Counted from the stretch's first letter, positions 15,970-25,041 are shown. The stretch is DNA of 64,000 nucleotides from Sphingobacteriales bacterium 44-61 (GCA_001898405.1 MKTW01000001.1:62001-126000); one strand, 5' to 3'. The notes: generated by a model not told the origin, from the letters alone. Program-made: numbers and translations.

Positions 15970-17484
15970 ATGCTTAAGCATCCTGATCTCTTTTATCTTG
16001 AAGATCTGCAGGAACTGTTTACCGATGTACAGCTTCAACGGGTATTTCCGGATCAGAAAATATTCGCCGATTGCACACCCCGCTATCCGGTAGCAGAGAT
16101 ACTTGAGCAATACCGCACTTACAAGCAGGCAGGTGATGGCAATCTCGAACAGTTTGTGCTCGATCACTTTTACCTGCCCAAACCAATACCCCAGCCAAAG
16201 CAGCCCTGGCATTTCCCGATTGATGAACATATCAATCATCTCTGGGAATTACTGACCCGCCAACCGCATGAAAACGGGGGCACGCTTATTCCTTTGCCCA
16301 AACCTTCTATTGTGCCGGGAGGAAGGTTCCGTGAAATATTTTACTGGGATACTTATTTTACCATGCTGGGATTGCAGGCAGCAGGGCTTACCGGCAAGGT
16401 GGAAGATATGATCAGCAATTTCGCTTTCCTTATAGATACATTCGGTCTTATTCCCAATGGCAACCGTACTTATTTCCTGACAAGATCACAGCCACCTTTC
16501 TTCTCATTTATGATCAAACTGCTGCAGGAAGAAAAAGGAGATTCCGTATTGATACAATACCTGCCACAACTGACCAATGAATATAATTTCTGGATGCGCG
16601 GCGCCGATTTGCTCCGCCCTGAAGAACCCGCCAGTGAGCATACTGTGCAGCTTTCTAATGGAGGAATATTGAACCGTTACTGGGATGAAATGAATACACC
16701 AAGACCGGAAGGTTATGCGGCCGATCTTAAAACCCATGCCAGGGCTCTGGCAGATCCTTCAGAGCATTACAGGCACATCAGGGGAGCTTGCGAATCGGGC
16801 TGGGATTTTTCCAGCAGATGGTTGAAAGATGAAAAGAAGATTACCACCATTCACACCTGCGAACTGATACCAGTTGATCTCAATTGCCTTTTGTGGCACC
16901 TGGAGAAAACTTTAGCGGAAGCATATACCGCAGAAGGGAAACCGCAAACAGCAAAAGAGTATGAAGAAAAAGCATTGCGCAGGCAAGCAGGTATAGAAGC
17001 AGTGTGTTGGGATCACAAAGAACAGGTGTATACCGATTACAATTTTATAGCACAAATTCCCTCATCCGTGATAACAATGGCGATGGCCTATCCGCTTTTT
17101 TGCGGCATGGCACCGGCTAACCAGGCAGGCTTGGTGCTCGACAGAATGGAGAAAGATTTTTTGCATGCAGGAGGCCTGCTTACTACTTTGATTGAATCAG
17201 GTCAGCAATGGGATGCGCCAAACGGATGGGCGCCTTTGCAATGGATAGGCTATAAAGCCGCATTGAACTATAACAGGCCTGAATTGGCTAAACGTATTGC
17301 ACATAACTGGACGGAGAATGTAGAGAAGGTATTCAAGCGAACAGGAAGGCTTATGGAGAAATATAATGTGATCGATACTTCTTTGGAAGCAGGTGGTGGA
17401 GAATATAAAAACCAGGATGGTTTTGGCTGGACAAATGGTGTGTATGCTAAATTGAGAAAGCTGTTGGGAGAGCCTGTGAGTTGA
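15970..17484 (+). CDS. treF: Trehalase (glycoside hydrolase family 37)
   Basis: 504 residues from the ATG at 15970; reading further upstream would use a TTG inside the preceding terminator. GH37 signatures are present: PGGRFREIFYWDTYFTMLGL near residue 117, RGACESGWDFSSRW, which holds the catalytic acid aspartate, QWDAPNGWAPLQW, and LEAGGGEYKNQDGFGWTNGV, which holds the catalytic base glutamate. It hydrolyses alpha,alpha-trehalose to two glucoses. There is no signal peptide, so it is the cytoplasmic (TreF-like) type rather than the periplasmic TreA type. No trehalose transporter or synthase gene is adjacent. Confidence 0.93.
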   Translation: MLKHPDLFYLEDLQELFTDVQLQRVFPDQKIFADCTPRYPVAEILEQYRTYKQAGDGNLEQFVLDHFYLPKPIPQPKQPWHFPIDEHINHLWELLTRQPHENGGTLIPLPKPSIVPGGRFREIFYWDTYFTMLGLQAAGLTGKVEDMISNFAFLIDTFGLIPNGNRTYFLTRSQPPFFSFMIKLLQEEKGDSVLIQYLPQLTNEYNFWMRGADLLRPEEPASEHTVQLSNGGILNRYWDEMNTPRPEGYAADLKTHARALADPSEHYRHIRGACESGWDFSSRWLKDEKKITTIHTCELIPVDLNCLLWHLEKTLAEAYTAEGKPQTAKEYEEKALRRQAGIEAVCWDHKEQVYTDYNFIAQIPSSVITMAMAYPLFCGMAPANQAGLVLDRMEKDFLHAGGLLTTLIESGQQWDAPNGWAPLQWIGYKAALNYNRPELAKRIAHNWTENVEKVFKRTGRLMEKYNVIDTSLEAGGGEYKNQDGFGWTNGVYAKLRKLLGEPVS

Positions 17485-17889
17485 TTTTCCGGGAACGTTC
17501 CCGTGCTAAAGAAGCGGGAAGGATTTTAGTAAAAATACGGTAACGTATCTCAAAAAAAAGACCTCCCGAAGTAAATCCGGGAGGGCCCTAATCAAAAACC
17601 ATTAACCATTAAACCTTATCCTATGAAAATTCATGAGCAATATCGCTAATAATAAATTAACACAAAAACTTTTTGACTATTTTTTTTGCCGATTATGTGT
17701 CAATTCTACCTTTTATTGATTCATCTCAATGTCGAAACGTTGAACTTTGACCGGATATTAACTTTTTGACCCATGCAAACGATTGCGCCAATTTGTCCAA
17801 ATACTGTCGTTGATCCTGCATACTTCCTCCGGTTACTGCAACATTTTAGTTAATTCAACATTTTATTACTGATTTTTGTAAACAGAAAT
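17485..17889. other. 405-bp intergenic region with an orphan hairpin and short leader-like sequence
   Basis: CCTCCCG (17563-17569) and CGGGAGG (17579-17585) form a hairpin with an A-run on its left, so it reads as an intrinsic terminator on the minus strand, although no minus-strand gene lies upstream of it. To its right comes CCATTAACCATTAAACC and, at about 17623, an eight-codon ORF (MKIHEQYR) ending in several stops. No TAnnTTTG box is seen on either strand of this part. The remainder is AT-rich, with nothing further recognised. Confidence 0.5.
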
Positions 17890-18456
17890 ATGAAAAAAAC
17901 AGTTGTAGCCATCACCGGTGCCAGCGGCTCCATTTATGCCCGGCAATTACTTCAGAAGCTTGCTGCCATTCCTGAACAGTGTGCAGACCTTGCAGTGATT
18001 ATGACAGAAAATGCCAAACAGGTTTGGGAAACAGAACTGGGTGATGCCTCTTATCAGCAACTTCCTGCTAAATTCTACAGCACCAGGGATTTCACCGCTC
18101 CTTTTGCATCAGGCTCAGGTAAATATGAAAATATGATCATCATTCCCTGCTCAATGGGTTTGCTGGGAAGAATTGCCAGCGGCATCTCCAATGATCTTAT
18201 CACCAGGGCTGCGGATGTAATATTAAAAGAAAGAAGAAAGTTGATATGCGTAGTGCGCGACACTCCCTATAATCTTATCCATATCCGCAATATGGAAACT
18301 GTCACGCTTGCCGGCGGTATTATCTGTCCTGCTACTCCTTCTTTTTACAGCAAACCACAAACACTGGAAGAGGTTGCTGCTACAGTAGTTGACCGGGCAC
18401 TTGATCTTGCAGGATTTGATATCCGTACTTATCGTTGGGGCAGTAAAGAGAATTGA
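17890..18456 (+). CDS. ubiX: UbiX-family flavin prenyltransferase
   Basis: 188 residues. The N-terminal VVAITGASGSIYARQLL is the FMN-binding start, followed by IIPCSMGLLGRIASGISNDL (the conserved S-x-x-T/S loop) and KLICVVRDTPYNLIHIRNM in the C-terminal half. UbiX joins a dimethylallyl group to FMN, making prenyl-FMN for UbiD-type decarboxylases. No ubiD homologue is in the window, so its partner is elsewhere. The stop TGA abuts the stop of the convergent glycosidase gene, sharing the palindrome TGATCA with no spacer. Confidence 0.93.
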   Translation: MKKTVVAITGASGSIYARQLLQKLAAIPEQCADLAVIMTENAKQVWETELGDASYQQLPAKFYSTRDFTAPFASGSGKYENMIIIPCSMGLLGRIASGISNDLITRAADVILKERRKLICVVRDTPYNLIHIRNMETVTLAGGIICPATPSFYSKPQTLEEVAATVVDRALDLAGFDIRTYRWGSKEN

Positions 18457-20427
18457 TCATTTGTTGTTCTTTTCCTTATCTATTACATCCACCAAACCCT
18501 GCTGCGGTTTATCCAGTGTGAGCTCCCAGAACATGATCCCATTCAATCCTTTTTTGATTGCATAAGCTGTTTTTAATTGAATGGAGACCGGGTCATCAAA
18601 GGTTGCAAATTCTTTTCTCTGCACACTGTAAGCATAAGATGCGTTAGCAACACTATCATAATAAAATTGATAGCCATTGGCACTGTTAAGCTGTTGGCTG
18701 AATTGCCTGTAGGGCACAAAGCTTTTGAATTTCCCCCGCTGGTATAATCCATTGTTCACATTCTCTACATTCTCCCAGGTACGTGCATAGAAGGCTGCAC
18801 CGATAACGATCTTATTAGGTGGCACACCGATACTATCCAGGTATCGAATGGCGTGATCGGCAGAAGCTGATTGCTTTGATGTGGAATATAAAGGTGTGTG
18901 ATGGCCTGTAACAGTAGAAAAGCCACTGACGAGATCATAACTCATCAGGTTGATACGGTCAACCAGTGGACTCAGGCTTTTCCAGTCAACCGAATTTAAT
19001 AAGAAAGGATCAGTTCCTCCTGCAGCAAAACTGATCTCCTGTTTGCTGCCTAATGTATCACGCAATGTTTTCACTAAAGCAGTAAAATTGTTCTTATCCG
19101 CTGCACTGTAGGCATGTCCCGGATAACCAGGAATGGTCGGATATTCCCAATCCAGGTCTATACCATCCGTATTAAAATAACTATCCAGTTCTTTTACAGA
19201 TGAAGCAAATGCTTTCCTGTTCCCGTCTGTTGAAAAAACAACTGAACAGGTTTCGCAACCACCCCAACCACCAAGCGATAACATCACTTTAAGCCCGGGA
19301 TTTCTTTTTTTTGCAGCTACCAATTCCCGGATGGTGGCAGTATCCCGTGCATTGTTTACATGCAGCCGGTTACCTTTGAGATGGCAGAAGCTGAAGATGA
19401 TATGTGTCAGTTTTTCAACCGGGTATTGCGATAGCCGGCTTGCATCGCCGGAATAATAAGCGATCACTGCCAGGTTGTTGTTATATTTTTTCAGTAAAGC
19501 CCTCGTCCTTATCCCTGACTCTTTCAGATCCCCCTCTTTCCAATTCCCTTCTGCGGAAGCCGATGGCAAAAGCACGGAGCAGGTCTCATTCTTATCAGAC
19601 ACCGACCAGGTGATCCAACTGATCTTATGCTGCTCCGCCCAGTCGATCCATTTCTGCCATTCATCATGATTTAAAGGGCCGTCGCCACTGGCTTCCATAC
19701 CAGCCGATTCAGAAATAAAAATGGGAATGCCTTTTCGCAAAGCATAATCACCCCGATCCCTCAATCCCTGCTTATGCGTGGCCGCATAAAAATGTAGTGT
19801 ATACATCAGGTTGGAGAATCCCTGCAAGGGGTCATCCGCTACAATATGCAGGTCCTGGTCCCAATGAGGTGAACCTACCAGTATGATATTATCAGGATCC
19901 GCTGCTCTTATCACTTTAATGATCTCCGTTGAATAAGCTTTCACTTCAGCCCACGACTCTTCATCCGGTTCATTGAATATTTCATAGATAACGTGAGGGT
20001 ACTTACCATATTTACCCGCCATCTCTGCGAAAAATGCTTTTGCTTCTTTCAGATTGATATTATGGCTATGCCAGTCGATGATCACATAAATATCTTCTTT
20101 AATGGCAGCGTCTACTACGGCCATTATTTTTTCCTTCGACCACTCCGGCCTTTTCAGATAATTATTCTCTCCAGGCTCCACACCCAGTGCGGCCCGCACC
20201 ACAGTAGCATTCCAGTCGTTTTTCAGCCAATCCACAGAACCTGCATTATAAAACCGCGGCCAGAAGCAATGCCAGCCATAGCTCACGCCGCGAAGCACAA
20301 CAGGGTTGCCTTGCTGATCAGTCAGTTGTGTGCCGGTTACTTTCAATTGCCCATGCTGGCGGACCGGCTGCGAAAAGCAGTTCATCATTGCCATGATGAG
20401 AAACAGTGAGAAAGCATATTTTTTCAT
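18457..20427 (-). CDS. Bifunctional GH5 endoglucanase-GH18 chitinase-like protein
   Basis: 656 residues from the ATG at 20427, chosen because it gives a signal peptide ending at FSQ near residue 20; the upstream in-frame reading has none. Residues about 25-315 are a GH5 (cellulase-type) domain with IFNEPDE, acid/base E153, and PIFISESAG, nucleophile E240. Residues about 325-650 are a GH18 domain with DGIDLDWEYP (D424, D426, E428), LSLGGWGG and a MSYDL motif, all in the expected order. Both active sites look intact. No carbohydrate-binding module or type 9 sorting domain is seen. It is predicted to be exported and to act on beta-1,4-glucan and chitin or peptidoglycan-like polymers. Confidence 0.85.
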   Translation of the reverse strand: MKKYAFSLFLIMAMMNCFSQPVRQHGQLKVTGTQLTDQQGNPVVLRGVSYGWHCFWPRFYNAGSVDWLKNDWNATVVRAALGVEPGENNYLKRPEWSKEKIMAVVDAAIKEDIYVIIDWHSHNINLKEAKAFFAEMAGKYGKYPHVIYEIFNEPDEESWAEVKAYSTEIIKVIRAADPDNIILVGSPHWDQDLHIVADDPLQGFSNLMYTLHFYAATHKQGLRDRGDYALRKGIPIFISESAGMEASGDGPLNHDEWQKWIDWAEQHKISWITWSVSDKNETCSVLLPSASAEGNWKEGDLKESGIRTRALLKKYNNNLAVIAYYSGDASRLSQYPVEKLTHIIFSFCHLKGNRLHVNNARDTATIRELVAAKKRNPGLKVMLSLGGWGGCETCSVVFSTDGNRKAFASSVKELDSYFNTDGIDLDWEYPTIPGYPGHAYSAADKNNFTALVKTLRDTLGSKQEISFAAGGTDPFLLNSVDWKSLSPLVDRINLMSYDLVSGFSTVTGHHTPLYSTSKQSASADHAIRYLDSIGVPPNKIVIGAAFYARTWENVENVNNGLYQRGKFKSFVPYRQFSQQLNSANGYQFYYDSVANASYAYSVQRKEFATFDDPVSIQLKTAYAIKKGLNGIMFWELTLDKPQQGLVDVIDKEKNNK

Positions 20428-20646
20428 ATAGCTGCCATGAATTTGCTTAATTATCATGTTCTTCATCCAGAGGGTCAGTTCAACAAGATAAGCAATCCCC
20501 TGCAATTGCCCTGCCTGTTTAGAGTCATTATGCATTACGTCAAGCAGGGTTTCCCTTTGGTCAATGTGATTTTTTATGCGATTAAGATCATGGTTTCTTT
20601 GTTCCGTAGTTGTATCCTTTTATTCATTAATCATAAAATAAGAACC

Positions 20647-21102
20647 ATGAAAAAGTATGTGAGCCCTTTTAAGCTGGCCTTGCTGCTTCCTGCAGCAGCG
20701 CTGCTGTTTATCCTATCCTCTTTTTCGTTCAAACCCGGAGGAGAAGGCTTTGAAGTATTCCAGAACAATAAACTGATGTTTCAGCAATTTGGCAACAATA
20801 TGCAAAACATCAAAAGCCTGCAATTGAATGCAGCCGGTATAAAGGATCAGATAACCATTAAATATTATCATTGCGGGAGGATTGGCAAAAACCGGCATCT
20901 TATCATCCGTGGCACAGATAATAAGGAATTGAAGAACTGGCAGTTTGCCAATAGCAGTGAAAAGGATCCCGGTATGAGTTTCCGCGTAGGAGATGTACTG
21001 AGTTTGCAACCTAAAGGAAAGAGATCAGCATTGAACGTTTATTACAGCTCAACTGAAATACCGGAAGGAAGACTGCTTGTTTCATTGGTGGTAAACAGTT
21101 GA
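20647..21102 (+). CDS. Secreted or membrane-anchored protein of unknown function
   Basis: 151 residues from the ATG at 20647. The N-terminus (MKKYVSPFKLALLLPAAALLF) is a signal peptide or anchor. The remainder is beta-rich, with YYHCGRIGKNRHLIIRGTDN in the middle and no recognised motif. It is divergent from the GH5-GH18 gene across 219 bp, where no clear TAnnTTTG box was seen. A longer in-frame reading from 20437 would run through that region and is not supported. Confidence 0.65.
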   Translation: MKKYVSPFKLALLLPAAALLFILSSFSFKPGGEGFEVFQNNKLMFQQFGNNMQNIKSLQLNAAGIKDQITIKYYHCGRIGKNRHLIIRGTDNKELKNWQFANSSEKDPGMSFRVGDVLSLQPKGKRSALNVYYSSTEIPEGRLLVSLVVNS

Positions 21103-21224
21103 TATCCGGCTTTACCTCATTTCCCTCTGTAGAATATTCAATTCATGCAGCGGGCATTTATTCCAAGCGAATAGAAAGGCTTTTTTTGCAGCATAAACTT
21201 AATCCTGAAAATAAAAATTTGTTT

Positions 21225-22034
21225 ATGCAAGCAACAACTCTCAAACAGTCTTTCTTTCGCTTCTTTCTTTTTATTGGCCTGGCAGCCGCCATGGTAGCCT
21301 GTAAAAAAGATAAAGATTCCAACGGCCCCGGCCCTGATCCTGTTCCGAATGGTGCCAAATTACAGGCATACACCAACGGTGAAGATTATATCCGTTTTAC
21401 TTATAATGCAGATGGTACAGTGAAAAAGATTACGGTCAAAACTGATGACAGCAACTATGGTGATGAAATGGACTATACAGTAACGTATAATGCCCAGAAG
21501 AAGATCGCTTCATTGGCTACCGATTGGTACAAGATCGAGGTCGAATATCAGAATAATGTACTGAGCCGCGCAAATATGTATGAATACAACAAACAGATTG
21601 GTTATACCGATTATGTTTTCGAAAACGGCAACCTGAAAAAAGCAACAATACACTATGGTGAAGGCGGCTTGTTTGTTCCTTTGATGGAATACGTCATGAC
21701 ATATAATGGCCAGGGTAATCTCACTGAAACACTGGTAAAGATGGCAGCCGGTGAGCCTGGCCAGTTGCTGCCTGCAGGCCTTACTACTTATGAGTACGAT
21801 CAGAAAGCAAACCCGCTGTACCAATACAGGGAACTGTTAGCTTTATTCTGGCAGTCTCCTTCCAAAAACAATATCACTGTAGAAAGTGAGTTTGACGGCG
21901 ACCACCAACTTACTGACAAGTTTACTTACACCTATACCTATAAATCGAACGGCCTGCCGGAGAAAGGTACTGTAAAACAAGGCCTGCCCGGGCAAGATCC
22001 CGTTACAAGTCAGCTGACTTTTACTTACCAATAA
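21225..22034 (+). CDS. Lipoprotein with YD/RHS-like beta repeats
   Basis: 269 residues from the ATG at 21225. The signal ends in a lipobox (MVACKKDKD), followed by a Pro/Gly spacer (NGPGPDPVPNG). The mature part repeats patterns such as FTYNADGTVKKIT, VTYNAQKKIASL, FENGNLKKATI and MTYNGQGNLTETL, typical of RHS/YD-like beta-strand repeats in Bacteroidota surface lipoproteins. It is probably exposed on the outer membrane; its ligand is unknown. An imperfect -7 box (AAAATTTG) ends 3 bases before the start. Confidence 0.8.
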   Translation: MQATTLKQSFFRFFLFIGLAAAMVACKKDKDSNGPGPDPVPNGAKLQAYTNGEDYIRFTYNADGTVKKITVKTDDSNYGDEMDYTVTYNAQKKIASLATDWYKIEVEYQNNVLSRANMYEYNKQIGYTDYVFENGNLKKATIHYGEGGLFVPLMEYVMTYNGQGNLTETLVKMAAGEPGQLLPAGLTTYEYDQKANPLYQYRELLALFWQSPSKNNITVESEFDGDHQLTDKFTYTYTYKSNGLPEKGTVKQGLPGQDPVTSQLTFTYQ

Positions 22035-22055
22035 AACAAGTGAACGCAGAAATAC

Positions 22056-22084
22056 AAGGGCGCTAAGTATAGCGCCCTTTATTG
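22056..22084 (+). terminator. Intrinsic terminator after the YD-repeat lipoprotein gene
   Basis: AAGGGCGCTA (22056-22065) pairs perfectly with TAGCGCCCTT (22070-22079) over loop AGTA; the trailing T-run is short (TTATT). Confidence 0.8.
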
Positions 22085-22098
22085 CATCTTTGCAGTAC

Positions 22099-22722
22099 AT
22101 GCAATATATCCATTCCCATCTCCAAACTTTCTTTACCGGCCGGCATCAGCTTTCTGTGTATGTACCTGACCCGGCAACAATCCGGGACCTGTACAGGCAA
22201 AACAATATCGATTCTCCTTACTGGTCGCAGGTATGGCCGGCAGCATTAGGGCTTTGCCGGTTCCTGGAGCAGAATACCGTTTATATTGAAAACAAAACCG
22301 TACTGGAACTGGCTGCAGGGTTAGGCCTGCCTGCCTTGCTGGCAGCCCGTTACAGCCGGTCTGTGCATTGCAGTGATTATTCGCCGGAAGCTGTAGCACT
22401 ACAGCAACGGACGATAGAGCATAACCAATTCAGCAATATGAGTTGCAGTGTGATTGACTGGAACAATATCCCTGACACGGTAAAAGCAGAAGTGCTGCTG
22501 TTGAGTGATGTCAATTACGATCCATGGATATTTGATAAAGTATATACAACGATCAATCGTTTTCTTAACGACGGAACGCTTATCATCCTCAGCACTCCTC
22601 AACGGTTGATGGCCAAGCCATTCATTGAACGGCTATTGCCATTTTGTATAAGGCAGGAAGAAGTAACAGTAGATAAGGAAGGAAAACAGGTAGCTATCAC
22701 TGTGATGATATTAAAAAACTAA
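22099..22722 (+). CDS. Class I SAM methyltransferase (METTL21/methyltransf_16-like)
   Basis: 207 residues from the ATG at 22099 (a TTG at 22090 is only an in-frame extension). SPYWSQVWPAALGLCRFL followed by VLELAAGLGLPALLAAR (motif I, SAM binding), CSDYSPEAV (acidic motif II) and LLLSDVNYD (the DxxY-like motif) are the hallmarks of the METTL21 / methyltransferase 16 lysine-methyltransferase group. A protein lysine is the likely target but not shown. It is cytoplasmic, and a degenerate -7 box CATCTTTG sits at 22085-22092. It is convergent with the M50-like gene, overlapping its end by a few bases. Confidence 0.85.
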   Translation: MQYIHSHLQTFFTGRHQLSVYVPDPATIRDLYRQNNIDSPYWSQVWPAALGLCRFLEQNTVYIENKTVLELAAGLGLPALLAARYSRSVHCSDYSPEAVALQQRTIEHNQFSNMSCSVIDWNNIPDTVKAEVLLLSDVNYDPWIFDKVYTTINRFLNDGTLIILSTPQRLMAKPFIERLLPFCIRQEEVTVDKEGKQVAITVMILKN

Positions 22723-23423
22723 AAACTTTGCGTGCTGTCTTCCGACAGGTATTTTAATTTTCTGGCTGTTAAAGCAAAAGCGATCAAAAGAAATAATTGC
22801 CATAGTATCACCAGCAACGGCATGCCTGCATACACGGGAGACATCAACACACCTGCTGCTGCCAGCTTTCCATTCAGGAATTTCTCCACCAGCAACCGGT
22901 CCAGTAGCCAGGGGATGACCAGGAATGCCAGTATGATCAGTATTCTTTGCTTATTCCGGATCGCTTTGAATGCACGCCAAACAGGAGGAACAGTTAACAG
23001 CAGAACGATCAATCCTCCAAGCAGTACGCCCTGGTATGTTTTCGCTCCTGTAAATACATGTCGCAACGTACTGATCTCATCCCCTCCCCTGTCAATGGCA
23101 GCCAGCCATCTTGGTAAAGGCAATGCACCTGTTACCAGTGCAAAACCAATGGTCTTTTGCCAGGCCGAGGTTGTGGGACGCAGAAGGGAAAAGCCCCACC
23201 ACATAAAAGCATAAGTGGCCAATGGCCCTGCAAAGCTGGCAAGAAGGAACTGCTTTTCACCAGTGCAATTGCTGCAAAGTTCCCAAACCAGAAAATCGCG
23301 GGCAGGCGGGCAGCCGCAAAGCAACCAGGCAGAAAAATAATGCGCCGATTCATGCGCTTCATGCAGAAGCAATACCAGGATAAAAAAAGCAAGAAGAGAA
23401 GCCAGGTTGAATTGTAAACGCAT
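22719..23423 (-). CDS. Polytopic membrane protein with M50-like zinc motif
   Basis: 234 residues with six or so hydrophobic segments. The first ends in HEAHESAHYFSAW, which contains HESAH, an HExxH zinc motif, placed in or next to a membrane helix as in site-2 proteases (M50). About 40 residues later comes LASFAGPLATY, like the conserved GP(L) loop of M50. The second M50 motif (NxxPxxPLDGG) is not obvious; the nearest candidate is RGGDEIS. It may be a divergent intramembrane protease or an inactive relative. No substrate or partner gene is adjacent. Confidence 0.6.
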   Translation of the reverse strand: MRLQFNLASLLAFFILVLLLHEAHESAHYFSAWLLCGCPPARDFLVWELCSNCTGEKQFLLASFAGPLATYAFMWWGFSLLRPTTSAWQKTIGFALVTGALPLPRWLAAIDRGGDEISTLRHVFTGAKTYQGVLLGGLIVLLLTVPPVWRAFKAIRNKQRILIILAFLVIPWLLDRLLVEKFLNGKLAAAGVLMSPVYAGMPLLVILWQLFLLIAFALTARKLKYLSEDSTQSF

Positions 23424-23471
23424 GGCACTAATATAGGGAAAAGACGGTGATGTTGATTGAGGCCTGACAGA

Positions 23472-24350
23472 TCATCGTTTCCTTTTATAAAAGTTCAGGT
23501 TTACTTTTTTCATAAAAGAAGGTTTTTCACTAAGCGTGAAAAATCCTGAATTGTCCTGCTTGAAACATATCGCTTCTCCCTGCGGTTCCAGTTGATACGG
23601 AAGCTGGGTGGGCGTTTCCTGCAAAGCCTGTTCTATGCTTTGACCCGCTTTCCTTTTCCAGTAATAAATACCTGTGTAAGTTTTTACCAGTATTTCCTTC
23701 CCATCAGGTGAAATGGCAGCGCTTACTACACCCTGGAAAGAAAGTGAACCGACTTTCACAGCACTATTGACATCAGTTGCGCTTTGAGGATAGGGGATCT
23801 TATATATGCCTGATGGTTTATCTCTCTTGGTGATCACATAAATATCCCTGGTGGTATTATCTACCAGTATAGCTTCGGCATCATGTGAACCATCGGGATA
23901 CTTAAAAACGAGTTTATCGAAAGTATACACTGTATCAGCATTTGCAGCCGGCTCCGGAAAACGATAGATAAAATACTTGCTGGCCGATACGCTATTGTTA
24001 CCTATATCAGCCAGATAAATATAACTTCTGCCTTTTTCCGGTCCATTGGCCAGAGCCATATCTTCCCAATCGCGATTGGTAGCCCCTTTTATTTTGATCT
24101 TCTTATAAAATTCGCCGGTGTGCGAGAGCAGGCAGATCTGGCTGGGATTACCACTATCCTGCTCCACCCATAGATACCCGGGATGGGACTTGCTGTCGGC
24201 AATGCCTGAGGCTTCATCCAGTTTGCCTGGCTTTACCGGCACAGATACCGGCCGGGCTTCAAAAATATCGGCTGGCAAACCAGCGGCCAGTTCAGGTCCG
24301 CCTGCCAGCAAGCTGATCAGGAAAAGAAATTTCACAGGAGAAACGGTCAT
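23472..24350 (-). CDS. Exported beta-propeller-like protein of unknown function
   Basis: 292 residues with a signal peptide (cleavage near AAG/GLPAD). The sequence contains repeating strand motifs typical of a six-bladed propeller: YLWVEQDSGNPSQICLLS, SYIYLADIGNNS, DIYVITKRDKPSGIYKI and VSAAISPDGKEILVKTYTGIYY. The LDEASGIADSKSHPGYLW start is reminiscent of the SdiA-regulated/YjiK propellers. No catalytic motif is evident. It is divergent from ytxJ, with inverted repeat C between them. Confidence 0.75.
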   Translation of the reverse strand: MTVSPVKFLFLISLLAGGPELAAGLPADIFEARPVSVPVKPGKLDEASGIADSKSHPGYLWVEQDSGNPSQICLLSHTGEFYKKIKIKGATNRDWEDMALANGPEKGRSYIYLADIGNNSVSASKYFIYRFPEPAANADTVYTFDKLVFKYPDGSHDAEAILVDNTTRDIYVITKRDKPSGIYKIPYPQSATDVNSAVKVGSLSFQGVVSAAISPDGKEILVKTYTGIYYWKRKAGQSIEQALQETPTQLPYQLEPQGEAICFKQDNSGFFTLSEKPSFMKKVNLNFYKRKR

Positions 24351-24488
24351 ATACAGACGTCTTTGATTAATGTGATATAACTTAAACTCAAATGTAAAAA
24401 TTTAAACCCGGCCGGGCGATAGCAATTCCCTTTTTTACATTTCGTTTTGAAGTTCTGCAAAATATTGCCGCAGTTTTGGCGCTCAGGC

Positions 24489-24611
24489 TTTTCCCACAAA
24501 GACCACCAAGACCACAAAGAATTATTATCGAAGCATCCTTCTTATTCTATGGCTTTGGGGCAGGTAATAAGTCGATATTTCTTTGTGGTCTTGGTGGTCT
24601 TTGTGGGAAAA
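24489..24611. repeat. Intergenic inverted repeat, CTTTGTGGT word family, copy C
   Basis: Perfect 33-bp arms (24489-24521 and 24579-24611) flank a unique 57-base spacer. The right arm consists of CTTTGTGGT, CTTGGTGGT and CTTTGTGGG. It lies between two divergent genes, so a terminator role for either flanking gene is unlikely. Confidence 0.95.
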
Positions 24612-24659
24612 CATCAAACGGAGGGAATGTTCAACAAAATAAACTGAACCAGAAGGCGG

Positions 24660-24667
24660 TATATTTG
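24660..24667 (+). promoter_or_regulatory. -7 box TATATTTG before ytxJ
   Basis: TATATTTG is an exact TAnnTTTG match 24 bases before the ytxJ ATG at 24692. No convincing -33 TTG is visible at the usual spacing. Confidence 0.55.
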
Positions 24668-24691
24668 TTATACTCACATAAAACTCAGCCC

Positions 24692-25027
24692 ATGAATTGG
24701 CATCCTCTTACACAAATTGAACAATTACAGGAGATCATTGATAAATCGGCCCATACACCGCAGGTTATCTATAAGCATTCTACCCGTTGCTCTATCAGCG
24801 TGGTGGTGAAGAACCGCCTGGAAAAGGAAGACACTCCAAAAGCTGTTGATTTTCATTACCTCGATCTCCTTGCTTACCGTCCTGTTTCCAATGCTGTTGC
24901 TGAGCAATTCAGCGTGCAGCATGAGTCGCCACAGGTGTTGGTGATCAAAAATGGGAAATGCGTGTATGACGACAGTCATATGGCGATCAATATGGACGAT
25001 ATTATTGATCAGGCTGCAGCAGCCTGA
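24692..25027 (+). CDS. ytxJ: YtxJ-family thioredoxin-like protein
   Basis: 111 residues from the ATG at 24692. VIYKHSTRCSISVVVKNRLE contains the single cysteine in the CxIS motif of YtxJ (DUF2847), and SPQVLVIKNGKCVYDDSHMAI is the conserved C-terminal segment of the thioredoxin fold. YtxJ is a putative bacilliredoxin-like protein in bacillithiol-using bacteria, acting in disulfide exchange in the cytoplasm. Bacillithiol synthesis genes are not in the window, so the association is inferred from the family. Confidence 0.88.
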   Translation: MNWHPLTQIEQLQEIIDKSAHTPQVIYKHSTRCSISVVVKNRLEKEDTPKAVDFHYLDLLAYRPVSNAVAEQFSVQHESPQVLVIKNGKCVYDDSHMAINMDDIIDQAAAA

Positions 25028-25041
25028 TAAGTATCAATTTC

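Noticed and set aside
15328-16239. Long antisense ORF of about 300 codons over the alpha-oxoamine synthase and its terminator
   Set aside because: It runs opposite to a well-supported PLP enzyme with clear family motifs, crosses its terminator and has no recognisable motif of its own; treated as a shadow frame.
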